From contig NZ_CP073586.1 in assembly GCF_022267555.1 (NCBI RefSeq), forward strand, positions 868,001-932,000: a stretch of DNA of 64,000 nt. The letters are read 5' to 3'. Shown piece after piece: positions 56,298 through 64,000 of the stretch. Made by a program: the position numbers and the translations under genes. The notes beneath the pieces were generated by a model. It was given only the letters and a program-made list of their open reading frames with translations, did no database searches and was not told where the DNA came from. Position 1 is the first letter of the stretch. Every line of letters starts with the position of its first letter. This stretch comes from Proteiniphilum propionicum. Lineage in GTDB: Bacteria > Bacteroidota > Bacteroidia > Bacteroidales > Dysgonomonadaceae.

Positions 56298-57503
56298 ATG
56301 AAACTGATAATTATACTTGCGGACGGGATGGCAGATGAACCCATAGCGGCATTGAATAATAAAACCCCGTTGCAGGCAGCCAATACCCCATACATGGATA
56401 TGCTGGCACGAAAAGGCAGGAACGGACTGTTGAATACTGTTCCTGAAGGCTTCTCCCCCGGGAGCGAGATTGCCAACCTGTCGATACTGGGATACGACAT
56501 ACCTTCGGTTTATGAAGGGCGTGGCGTTCTTGAAGCAGCAAGCATGGGTGTGGATATCCTGCCAGGAGAGATGGTGATGAGGTGTAACCTGGTATCACTG
56601 GAAGGAGAGTTATTGAAAAACCATTCAGCAGGACATATCACCACTCCCGAAGCAGCCGAACTAATTTGTTTCCTGAATAAAAAGTTAGGAGACGAAATTT
56701 TTAGTTTTCACAGCGGGGTCTCTTACCGCCACCTTTTGAAGATGAAAGGAGGGAACAAGCATATACGCTGTACACCCCCGCACGATATTCCTGAAAAGCC
56801 ATATTCCATCCACCTTATAAAGGCTGAGAGCATTGAGGCTGAACAGACTGCGCGCAAATTAAACAACCTGATCCTTGACTCTCAGCAGATTTTGGGTGAT
56901 CATCCAGTGAATAAAAAAAGAGTGGCTGAGGGCAAAGACCCGGCTAACAGCATCTGGCCCTGGTCGCCCGGCTTCCACCCAAAAATGAAACCACTCAGTG
57001 AATTGTTCCCGATAAAAGGTGGTGCTGTAATTTCGGCAGTCGACCTGATACGGGGAATCGGTGTTTATGCCGGGCTGGAGGTTATAATGGTTGAGGGTGC
57101 TACAGGATTGTACAACACTAATTATGAGGGAAAGACGCAGGCTGCACTCAGTGCACTGAAAAAAAACGATCTTGTCTATCTTCACATAGAAGCCAGCGAT
57201 GAGGCAGGACACGAAGGAGACGTATTGTTAAAAATAAAAACTATAGAGGACCTTGACTCGCGCGTTGTAAAGAAAATATACGAGGAGACAATAAAATGGG
57301 ACGAACCGGTAATAATTGCCATACTCCCCGATCATCCTACACCCTGCGCCATTCGTACTCACACTCGCGACGCTGTGCCGTTTCTTGTTTACCACAGAGA
57401 TATCTCTCCCGACAAGGTACAGGTTTTTAATGAGTTTACAGCAGGAGAGGGTGCTTTCGGACTCCTGAAAGGCAATGAATTTATACAAACTATTCTCAAA
57501 TAG
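56298..57503 (+). CDS. ApgM-like phosphoglycerate mutase homologue, probable homoserine kinase
   Basis: A 401-residue cytoplasmic protein of the cofactor-independent phosphoglycerate mutase (archaeal ApgM) family in the alkaline-phosphatase superfamily. Metal and substrate motifs are IILADGMAD (Asp10), GSEIANLSILGYD, HIEASDEAGHEGD and LPDHPTPC. I start at ATG 56298, which begins at the conserved MKLIIILADGM; an in-frame start at 56259 would add 13 unmatched residues. It lies between thrA and thrC, and no GHMP-type thrB is present. In Bacteroides a homologue at this position is reported to supply homoserine kinase. I infer the same role here; glycolytic mutase activity is the alternative. Confidence 0.8.
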   Translation: MKLIIILADGMADEPIAALNNKTPLQAANTPYMDMLARKGRNGLLNTVPEGFSPGSEIANLSILGYDIPSVYEGRGVLEAASMGVDILPGEMVMRCNLVSLEGELLKNHSAGHITTPEAAELICFLNKKLGDEIFSFHSGVSYRHLLKMKGGNKHIRCTPPHDIPEKPYSIHLIKAESIEAEQTARKLNNLILDSQQILGDHPVNKKRVAEGKDPANSIWPWSPGFHPKMKPLSELFPIKGGAVISAVDLIRGIGVYAGLEVIMVEGATGLYNTNYEGKTQAALSALKKNDLVYLHIEASDEAGHEGDVLLKIKTIEDLDSRVVKKIYEETIKWDEPVIIAILPDHPTPCAIRTHTRDAVPFLVYHRDISPDKVQVFNEFTAGEGAFGLLKGNEFIQTILK

Positions 57504-57675
57504 CAGCCCGGTAAATTTTCACTTATTATCAATATAATCAGGTAACTACACCGTACATTATAAAACGTTATTCAATGCTGATAATCAATATATTATGAGC
57601 AGTCATTGAGAAAAATTGCGGAACGTTGCCAAAAATCCAGGAAATTAAAAAAGTGAAGAAATAAAAAATCCAATA

Positions 57676-58980
57676 ATGAACTATTACAGCACAAACAAAA
57701 AAGCGCCGCTGGCTTCCCTTAAGGAAGCGGTAGTAAAAGGGCTCGCATCTGACAAGGGCCTATATATGCCTGAAAAGATCAAGCAGCTTCCCGATACTTT
57801 CTTCAACGAGATCGGTAACGCCAGATTAAACGATATCGCTAAAACCGTTGCAGATGCTTTTTTTGGTGAAGATATTCCAAAAGATAAACTTGAATCCATT
57901 GTTAGCGATACACTTAATTTTGATATCCCCATAAAAAAGGTGGAAGAAGGAATTTATGTGTTAGAACTGTTTCACGGTCCCACCTTCGCATTCAAAGACG
58001 TAGGAGCCCGTTTCATGGCCAGGTTGCTCTCATACTTTGTGAAAGAGCAACATCAGGATGATGTAAAAGTACTGGTCGCCACTTCCGGTGATACTGGAAG
58101 TGCTGTTGCCAACGGCTTTCTTGGGGTTGATGGTATAAGGGTGTACGTATTGTATCCCTCGGGAAAGGTGAGCGATATTCAAGAAGCACAGTTCACCACA
58201 CTGGGTCAGAATATTGTTGCACTCGAAGTAGATGGAACATTCGACGATTGCCAGGCACTGGTTAAATCAGCATTCATGGATAAGGGACTGAACAAGCAGA
58301 TGAACCTAACCTCGGCAAACTCAATTAATGTGGCACGATTTCTTCCGCAATCTTTTTACTATTTTCATGCTTATGCCCAATTAGCAAAGCTGGGCATCTG
58401 CAACGATGTAGTTGTTTCTGTACCAAGTGGAAACCTTGGTAACCTTACAGCAGGGCTATTTGCCAGGCGCATGGGATTACCCATTAAACGCTTTATCGCC
58501 GCGAACAATAGGAATGATGTGTTTTTCAACTATTTGAATACTGGAATATACTCACCCAAACCCTCAGTTCAAACCATAGCCAATGCGATGGATGTGGGTG
58601 CACCCAGCAATTTCGACCGAATTATTGATTTGTACGGTTATTCACACAAAGCTATCCGGCAGGAAATATCCGGATATACATATTCAGACGATGATATAAG
58701 AATCACTATCCGTTCTGTTTTTGAAAGAACCGGTTATCTGCTCGACCCACATGGTGCATGCGCATATTGTGCATTAAAAGAAGGTAGGGCCAGAGGAGAA
58801 ACAGGCATTTTCCTTGCCACGGCACATCCTGCAAAATTTAAAGAAACAGTTGAAGAAAGTACCGGTACTACCATTGAGATACCAGCAGGACTTGCAGCAT
58901 TCATGCAGAAAAAAAAACATTCGTATCAGCTTTCTAACAACCTTGATCATTTTAAAAAGAGGCTAATCGGCCTGTCTTAA
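57676..58980 (+). CDS. thrC: threonine synthase
   Basis: A 434-residue PLP enzyme that converts O-phosphohomoserine to threonine. The N-terminal YYSTNKKAPLASLKEAV and the PLP-binding HGPTFAFKDVGARF (Lys107) are family hallmarks; LVATSGDTGSAVANGF binds the phosphate, and VPSGNLGNLTAGL holds the cofactor. It is the last gene of the thr operon, 172 bp after the PGM-like gene. Confidence 0.96.
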   Translation: MNYYSTNKKAPLASLKEAVVKGLASDKGLYMPEKIKQLPDTFFNEIGNARLNDIAKTVADAFFGEDIPKDKLESIVSDTLNFDIPIKKVEEGIYVLELFHGPTFAFKDVGARFMARLLSYFVKEQHQDDVKVLVATSGDTGSAVANGFLGVDGIRVYVLYPSGKVSDIQEAQFTTLGQNIVALEVDGTFDDCQALVKSAFMDKGLNKQMNLTSANSINVARFLPQSFYYFHAYAQLAKLGICNDVVVSVPSGNLGNLTAGLFARRMGLPIKRFIAANNRNDVFFNYLNTGIYSPKPSVQTIANAMDVGAPSNFDRIIDLYGYSHKAIRQEISGYTYSDDDIRITIRSVFERTGYLLDPHGACAYCALKEGRARGETGIFLATAHPAKFKETVEESTGTTIEIPAGLAAFMQKKKHSYQLSNNLDHFKKRLIGLS

Positions 58981-58992
58981 GTTTCTTTTTAT

Positions 58993-59000
58993 TATTTTTG
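58993..59000 (+). promoter_or_regulatory. promoter -7 box for lptD
   Basis: TATTTTTG matches TAnnTTTG and lies 65 bp before the lptD ATG, just after the thrC stop. No -33 TTTG is present at the expected distance. Confidence 0.4.
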
Positions 59001-59064
59001 CTGCAAATTAATGCATTAATGAGTAGTTTTGTGTTTGAAAACCATTACTACCGGCTCTTTGCGA

Positions 59065-62013
59065 ATGAGGCAGCTATTACATTTTACATATCTACTTATC
59101 GTTCTGTCACTTTGCCTTCATTGCTCTTCGGTAAGGAAGACGAGTGTAGTGACAAATCAGATAACCAAACCTTCTGCATCGGCAGCTCTGCTACCCGATT
59201 CAGAAGATAAAGATATTCTCTCACCTGAAACATCATTCTCTGAATCAGATAACAGGGACAGTGTGTTAGATGCGACAGCGTCGGCCGATATCTCGAAACA
59301 GAATATTGTTCCCGGCACAATTCCACAGGAACCATTATCATCCGATTCAATTCAACTGCCTGACTCTGTTGCACTCTCAATAGCTACGGATACTTTGATG
59401 GCACCAATAGCACAAGATACTGTACCTGCCGGGGAACAGATGCTGAAAGCTGCTGTCCTTTATACAGCACAGGACTCAATGGTGTTCACCGCCGACAACA
59501 TGGGATTTCTATATGGAAATGCCGAAATAAAATATGGCGAAATGGGTATCAAGGGGGAATTTATCACTATGGATATGGACAGCAGCATTATTTCATCTAC
59601 ATTTGGCATCGACTCCGTGGGGAAAGAATTCGGATATCCTGTATTTTCGGAAAGTGGTACTGAGTATGAGATGAAGAAGGTTCGATATAATTTTGATACA
59701 CGTAAAGCATTTATCAATAATGTTATTACTCAACAGGGAGAGGGGCATATAGTTGCAAATGATGCGAAGATGAACGCTGATAACTCTTTCTATATGAGAA
59801 ATGCAAAATATACCACCTGTGACAATCATGATCATCCACACTTTTATCTGAACCTGTCTAAAGCAAAAGTACGCCCCGAAAAAGATGTCGTTACAGGACC
59901 GGCCTGGCTGGTGGTAGCCGATGTGCCCCTCTTTCCCATTGTGCTGCCCTTTGCATTCTTCCCATTCACGAAAACTTATTCATCAGGCATTATTATGCCG
60001 GGATACGGAGATGAGATGACCCGAGGATTCTATCTTCAGAATGGTGGTTACTATTTTGCATTGAGCGATTATATTGATCTTGCTGTAACCGGTGAGATAT
60101 ATACAAAGGGTTCATGGGGTATCGGTGCTCGCTCAAATTACCGTAAAAGATATAGATACTCAGGGAGTTTCAATGTATATTACCTGAATACTGTTACCGG
60201 AGAAAAAGAACTAAAGAAAGTTGTACCGGAAGCTTACTCCGTGGCAAAAGACCTGCGAATCAACTGGACCCATTCGCAGGATCCGAAAGCAAATATGTAT
60301 CGCACACTCTCTGCAAGCGTAAACTTCTCTACAAGCAGAAACAACCACAGAGATCTCAGCAGGTTATACTCGCGTGAGGCATCTAACAACACCAAAAGTT
60401 CGAGCGTTAACCTCACACAACGTTTCCCTGACTCTCCATGGAGCCTTTCTGCAACAATGAGCATCAACCAGGTATCGCGAGATTCCACCATTGCAGCCAC
60501 ACTTCCTAATCTTTCAATCAACATGAGCCGAATCTATCCGTTCAAAAGAAAGAATTTGGTGGGTGATGAAAGATGGTTCGAAAAGATATCAATGAGCTAT
60601 TCAGGAGAGTTCAGAAACTCCATAACCACCAAAGAAGACCTGTTTCTGAAGTCTAACCTGGTGCGAGACTGGACAAACGGGATGCGTCACAGCATTCCCG
60701 TGAGTGCAACGTTTACTCTGTTCGATTTTATTCAGGTATCGCCATCGTTGAATTATACAGAACGATGGTATACCGGTGCTCACAAACAAGCCTGGGATCC
60801 CATAGCCAAGAGACATGTCACAATTGATACAATTCAAGGATTTAAACGGGTTTATGACTACAGCACTTCACTAAGCGTACAGACAAAGTTGTACGGTATG
60901 TTCACTCCATGGTCGATATTCGGAGATAAGATACAGGCCATTCGCCACGCATTCTCACCCAGTATCAGTCTGAACTACAGGCCGGACTTCGGCGATCCGA
61001 AATACAATTTCTTCGAGACATACACCTATAAGAATGAGTATGGCGAGGATGTAGAATATACCTATTCTCCCTACTCAACAATGATGTTCGGAACTGCTCC
61101 GAAAGGGAAGAGCGGGAGTATAGGATTCGATTTCAAAAACAATATTGAGATGAAGATCAGATCAGACAAAGACTCAACAGGAGTGCGCAAAGTCAGCCTT
61201 ATTGATGATCTGGGAATCAATTTTAATTACAATATGATGGCCGACTCCATGAAGTGGAGTATGATAAACTCAAATATCCGGTTGAAATTCTCAAAATCAT
61301 ACACTCTCAGCCTAAATGCAACATGGGACCCATACCTGTATGCACTTGATCAAAACGGGACCCCCCGCCAGATAGACAAACTAAGGATAGTCAACGGCAA
61401 AGGATTTGGGAAGCTTATGAGTACAGGCACATCTTTCTCATACTCACTGAATCAGGATACATTCAAAAAATTATTCAGCCGCAGCAGTGAAGAGGGCGAT
61501 AAGGATAAAGGCGCTAAAAACCCGGAAAACAATCTGCCAGACGATGGCACAATGGGGGCAAACCCTTATGAAGAAGCCGAAAAAAGAAGCTCGTTCGACC
61601 GTTCTGAAGACAAAACAGGGGAGTTCGATAGCGATGGCTATCTGATAAATAATGTAAACTGGAACATCTCATTCAATTATTCTTTGAGGTATGGTTATGG
61701 AGAGTTCAATAAAGAAAGAATGGAGTACAGTGGCAAGCTAACTCATAATTTCGGCATGAGCGGTTCACTCCAGCCTACAAAAAACTGGAACTTCACTTTC
61801 AATACCGACTACAATTTCGACCTTAAAAAATTCACTAACATCAATTGTACGCTCACCCGGAATCTGCACTGCTGGACCATGTCGGCCAGCTTCATACCAA
61901 TAGGGCCATATAAATCGTACAACTTTGTGATTCGAGCCAACTCTTCTATGCTACAGGATTTGAAATACGAACAGCGAAGCTCGCCTTATGACAGGGGAAT
62001 GGACTGGTATTGA
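59065..62013 (+). CDS. lptD: LPS-assembly outer membrane protein LptD, Bacteroidetes type
   Basis: A protein of about 982 residues from ATG 59065; an earlier TTG at 59029 adds twelve residues before the signal peptide and is less likely. Signal segment LLIVLSLCLHC. An acidic Ser/Asp-rich linker (to about 110) precedes an OstA-like periplasmic beta-jellyroll (YTAQDSMVFTADNMGFLYGNAEIKYG and GYPVFSESGTEYEMKKVRYN). A large 26-strand-type barrel covers about 270-980, including FPIVLPFAFFPFTKTYSSGIIMP. It inserts lipopolysaccharide into the outer leaflet. The acidic loop near 830-860 (KDKGAKNPENNLPDD) is probably extracellular or periplasmic. It is separate from the PULs and is convergent with rarA, 1 bp apart. 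Confidence 0.88.
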   Translation: MRQLLHFTYLLIVLSLCLHCSSVRKTSVVTNQITKPSASAALLPDSEDKDILSPETSFSESDNRDSVLDATASADISKQNIVPGTIPQEPLSSDSIQLPDSVALSIATDTLMAPIAQDTVPAGEQMLKAAVLYTAQDSMVFTADNMGFLYGNAEIKYGEMGIKGEFITMDMDSSIISSTFGIDSVGKEFGYPVFSESGTEYEMKKVRYNFDTRKAFINNVITQQGEGHIVANDAKMNADNSFYMRNAKYTTCDNHDHPHFYLNLSKAKVRPEKDVVTGPAWLVVADVPLFPIVLPFAFFPFTKTYSSGIIMPGYGDEMTRGFYLQNGGYYFALSDYIDLAVTGEIYTKGSWGIGARSNYRKRYRYSGSFNVYYLNTVTGEKELKKVVPEAYSVAKDLRINWTHSQDPKANMYRTLSASVNFSTSRNNHRDLSRLYSREASNNTKSSSVNLTQRFPDSPWSLSATMSINQVSRDSTIAATLPNLSINMSRIYPFKRKNLVGDERWFEKISMSYSGEFRNSITTKEDLFLKSNLVRDWTNGMRHSIPVSATFTLFDFIQVSPSLNYTERWYTGAHKQAWDPIAKRHVTIDTIQGFKRVYDYSTSLSVQTKLYGMFTPWSIFGDKIQAIRHAFSPSISLNYRPDFGDPKYNFFETYTYKNEYGEDVEYTYSPYSTMMFGTAPKGKSGSIGFDFKNNIEMKIRSDKDSTGVRKVSLIDDLGINFNYNMMADSMKWSMINSNIRLKFSKSYTLSLNATWDPYLYALDQNGTPRQIDKLRIVNGKGFGKLMSTGTSFSYSLNQDTFKKLFSRSSEEGDKDKGAKNPENNLPDDGTMGANPYEEAEKRSSFDRSEDKTGEFDSDGYLINNVNWNISFNYSLRYGYGEFNKERMEYSGKLTHNFGMSGSLQPTKNWNFTFNTDYNFDLKKFTNINCTLTRNLHCWTMSASFIPIGPYKSYNFVIRANSSMLQDLKYEQRSSPYDRGMDWY

Positions 62014-62014
62014 T

Positions 62015-63280
62015 CTATTTATTACCCCACAACTTCTTCATCAGCTCATACATCTTTGCTTCAGCCGCATTCGACTGAGGATCCCAGAACTTACTCCCTT
62101 TCAACTCTTTGGGAAGGTAATCCTGCCTTACGAAATGATTATCATAGTCGTGTGAATATTTATATTCCCTGCCATAATCAAGCTCTTTCATCAATGAGGT
62201 GGGAGCGTTGCGTAAATGCAGCGGAACAGGCAGATTACCGGTCTGTTCGGCTTTAGCAATGGCATTGTCAATTGCCAGATAAGCGGAATTACTTTTGGGC
62301 GATGCTGCCAGGTAGATGGTTGTTTCTGCCAATACAATCCTGCCTTCGGGCCAACCGATCTTTTGCAGTGTTTCGAAACAGGCATTTGCCAGGAGCAACG
62401 CGTTTGGGTTAGCCAGGCCTATATCTTCGGCGGCAGAAATAACAAGCCTTCGCGCAATGAATTTGGGATCTTCTCCTCCTGCCACCATTCTTGCTAGCCA
62501 ATAAATTGCCGCATCGGGATCACTTCCACGGATCGATTTGATAAAGGCAGAAATTATATCGTAATGCATCTCACCTCCTTTGTCGTAAGCAGCCGGATTC
62601 TCCTGCAGCCGCTCGGTGACCATCTTGTCGGTAATCACAATATCATCTTCGTTATTGTAGGCGACTGTCAGATCTAGTATATTCAGCAGTTTGCGGGCAT
62701 CACCTCCCGAAAATCTAAACAGGGCTCCAGACTCTTTCACTTCAATTTTTTTCTCTTTCAGGATAAGATCTTCCTTTAGTGCACGCTGCAGCAGCACCTC
62801 CAGGTCTTTCTTCTCAAGGGATTTCAGCACGTACACCTGGCAGCGCGACAGGAGCGGCCTGATTACTTCGAATGAAGGGTTTTCGGTAGTGGCCCCTATA
62901 AGTGTTACCGTACCGGTCTCTACGGCATTCAGAAGGGAATCCTGCTGCGACTTACTGAACCGGTGTATTTCATCTATGAAGAGTATTGGTGCGGCATTGT
63001 TGAAAAAACTATTGCTCTTTGCTTTTCCAATCACCTCACGCACATCCTTCACCCCTGAATTTATAGCACTCAGCTTGTAAAAAGGTGCGTTCACAGTATT
63101 GGCGATTATATGGGCAAGGGTCGTCTTCCCTACTCCCGGTGGTCCCCAGAATATGATAGACGGTATCCTGCCGGAGTCTATCATCCGGCGCAATACAGCA
63201 CCCTTACCGACCAAATGCTTTTGTCCGATAAACTCATCAAGATTTTGCGGCCGCAACCGTTCAGCTAAGGGTACACTCAT
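62015..63280 (-). CDS. rarA: replication-associated recombination protein A (AAA+ ATPase)
   Basis: A 421-residue cytoplasmic AAA+ ATPase of the RarA/MgsA/WRNIP1 family that acts at stalled replication forks. The N-terminus PLAERLRPQNLDEFIGQ is characteristic. Walker A GPPGVGKT lies at 46-53, Walker B ILFIDEIHRF at about 99-108, sensor GATTENPSF near 131 and RPLLSRC follows. The C-terminal tetramerisation part contains RLVISAAEDIGLANP. It is full length and convergent with lptD. Confidence 0.95.
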   Translation of the reverse strand: MSVPLAERLRPQNLDEFIGQKHLVGKGAVLRRMIDSGRIPSIIFWGPPGVGKTTLAHIIANTVNAPFYKLSAINSGVKDVREVIGKAKSNSFFNNAAPILFIDEIHRFSKSQQDSLLNAVETGTVTLIGATTENPSFEVIRPLLSRCQVYVLKSLEKKDLEVLLQRALKEDLILKEKKIEVKESGALFRFSGGDARKLLNILDLTVAYNNEDDIVITDKMVTERLQENPAAYDKGGEMHYDIISAFIKSIRGSDPDAAIYWLARMVAGGEDPKFIARRLVISAAEDIGLANPNALLLANACFETLQKIGWPEGRIVLAETTIYLAASPKSNSAYLAIDNAIAKAEQTGNLPVPLHLRNAPTSLMKELDYGREYKYSHDYDNHFVRQDYLPKELKGSKFWDPQSNAAEAKMYELMKKLWGNK

Positions 63281-63604
63281 AATTTTTCCAGAATTAGCAA
63301 ATGAATGATTGCAAAGTTATGATTTTCCAGTAAATATAAAAAATAGACATATTACAGCACTCCTCTCCGATAATTTTTTTTGCAGTAGAGCCTAGACAGA
63401 TATTGACACTCAATGCATTAAAAATAATAATTTTTGATATTCACAATTTTAGGAGTGAGCTCAAACATGTTATGGTCTAACACTATCACTGAAAAGCGGT
63501 TGCTGGTTGATATGTTTGACAGTAAAACATGCAGGTATCGTTGCTTTCTCAGCAAACAAAAATTACGGTGACAAGCACAACAGGATATGCCAGGCGAACT
63601 CGTT
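63281..63604 (-). promoter_or_regulatory. gap between GH92 and rarA with rarA promoter box
   Basis: On the minus strand TAACTTTG (63319-63312) matches TAnnTTTG and lies 32 bp before the rarA ATG. No -33 TTTG is seen. The remainder is AT-rich with no gene. Confidence 0.4.
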
Positions 63605-64000
63605 TTATCTCCTCTCTTTGAGATAGAAAACTATTCTTTTTGCTTTCACCAGCTCATCGTGGGTAATCCGGTGGTTTTTCCACCGTTTGCCATCGACCTC
63701 TATTCTGTCAATTAAGATAGCCTTGTCTGAAGGCCGCACACTCTCTATTTCAATCGTGTGACTGTTGTAACGATATGCATCAAGTGTTATTGTCAGCTTG
63801 TCGAAAACAGGTGTTGTAAACGTATACGAGGGGTCTGTTGCATTATCGGGATAAAGACCCATCATGGTAAATACAGCCCAGGCCGACATGGTGCCGGTAT
63901 CATCGTTGCCGGGAAGCCCGTCAGGTGAGTTTTTGAAATGTTTCGCAAGCAGCTCCCGGGTAATCACCTGCGTTCGCCACTCCTCCCCCTTCAGATAACT
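63605..64000 (-). CDS. GH92 alpha-mannosidase, C-terminal part (gene runs off the window)
   Basis: The frame stays open to the window edge; 131 codons before the stop are visible. The sequence GLPGNDDTGTMSAWAVFTMMGLYP is the signature of family 92 exo-alpha-mannosidases, in which GNDD supplies catalytic and calcium-binding residues. FTTPVFDKLTITLD is the usual end of the barrel, and a short C-terminal beta domain follows. A GTG at 63967 is only an internal codon; upstream SYLKGEEWRTQ still matches the family. It trims alpha-mannose from N-glycans or mannans. It is opposite in strand to the PULs and separated from them by the thr operon, lptD and rarA. Confidence 0.88.
   Translation of the reverse strand, partial: SYLKGEEWRTQVITRELLAKHFKNSPDGLPGNDDTGTMSAWAVFTMMGLYPDNATDPSYTFTTPVFDKLTITLDAYRYNSHTIEIESVRPSDKAILIDRIEVDGKRWKNHRITHDELVKAKRIVFYLKERR

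Noticed and set aside
1-64000. CRISPR array, tRNA, rRNA, phage or conjugative module
   Set aside because: I found no spaced repeats of CRISPR type, no cloverleaf or rRNA sequence that I recognise, and no phage or transfer genes.

Overview
This window looks like a Bacteroidota chromosome, probably order Bacteroidales. The evidence is three SusC/SusD pairs, ECF sigma/FecR anti-sigma pairs, Bacteroidetes-type promoters (TTTG, about 20 bp, TAnnTTTG), serine-type sulfatases, a Bacteroidetes-type LptD and the gene order thrA - PGM-like - thrC. A Dysgonomonadaceae-like host such as Proteiniphilum or Petrimonas is a guess. I see no rRNA, tRNA or CRISPR array.

Layout. 1-2.3 kb: a membrane LytTR regulator (minus strand) divergent from a DUF6051-like alpha/beta hydrolase. 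2.3-13.8 kb, PUL1: sigma, FecR, SusC, SusD, surface lipoprotein, an exported EEP-family phosphodiesterase/nuclease-like enzyme, a lipoprotein metallo-beta-lactamase-fold hydrolase and a decayed GH109 gene. 14.3-31 kb, PUL2: sigma, FecR, SusC, SusD, surface lipoprotein, GH18, GH42, ROK sugar kinase, MFS transporter and SIS-domain protein. An IS1182-like element sits exactly on the start codon of the SIS gene. 31.4-35.7 kb: a metallophosphoesterase, a sulfatase remnant and two sulfatases. 36-52.8 kb, PUL3: sigma, FecR, SusC, SusD, then after a terminator and new promoter a GH2 beta-galactosidase-like enzyme and a sulfatase, a SusD-like remnant, a phosphodiesterase-like enzyme, a sulfatase and a GH29 fucosidase. 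53-59 kb: the threonine operon with an unmistakable Thr-rich leader peptide. 59-64 kb: lptD, rarA (minus) and the 3' end of a GH92 mannosidase (minus).

How it works together (inference). Each PUL has its own sigma/anti-sigma pair and a SusC with an N-terminal STN signalling domain, so uptake should be coupled to transcription. PUL2 (endo-acting GH18, GH42, then MFS, ROK and SIS in the inner membrane/cytoplasm) fits GlcNAc/Gal-containing glycans such as N-glycans or chitooligosaccharides. PUL3 plus the two upstream sulfatases fits a sulfated, fucosylated, galactose-containing glycan. PUL1 has no intact glycosidase but two metal hydrolases, so its substrate is open and may contain a phosphodiester.

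The accessory part shows many recombination scars: four gene remnants (GH109, two sulfatases, a SusD-like gene), an IS, a 101-bp MITE-like element with ends matching that IS, and a tandem duplication across a stop codon. The housekeeping part from 53.3 to 63.3 kb is intact. No clearly new system stands out. The most interesting signals are PUL1's unusual enzyme set, the start-codon IS insertion with its related mini-element, and the thr leader with the PGM-like putative homoserine kinase.
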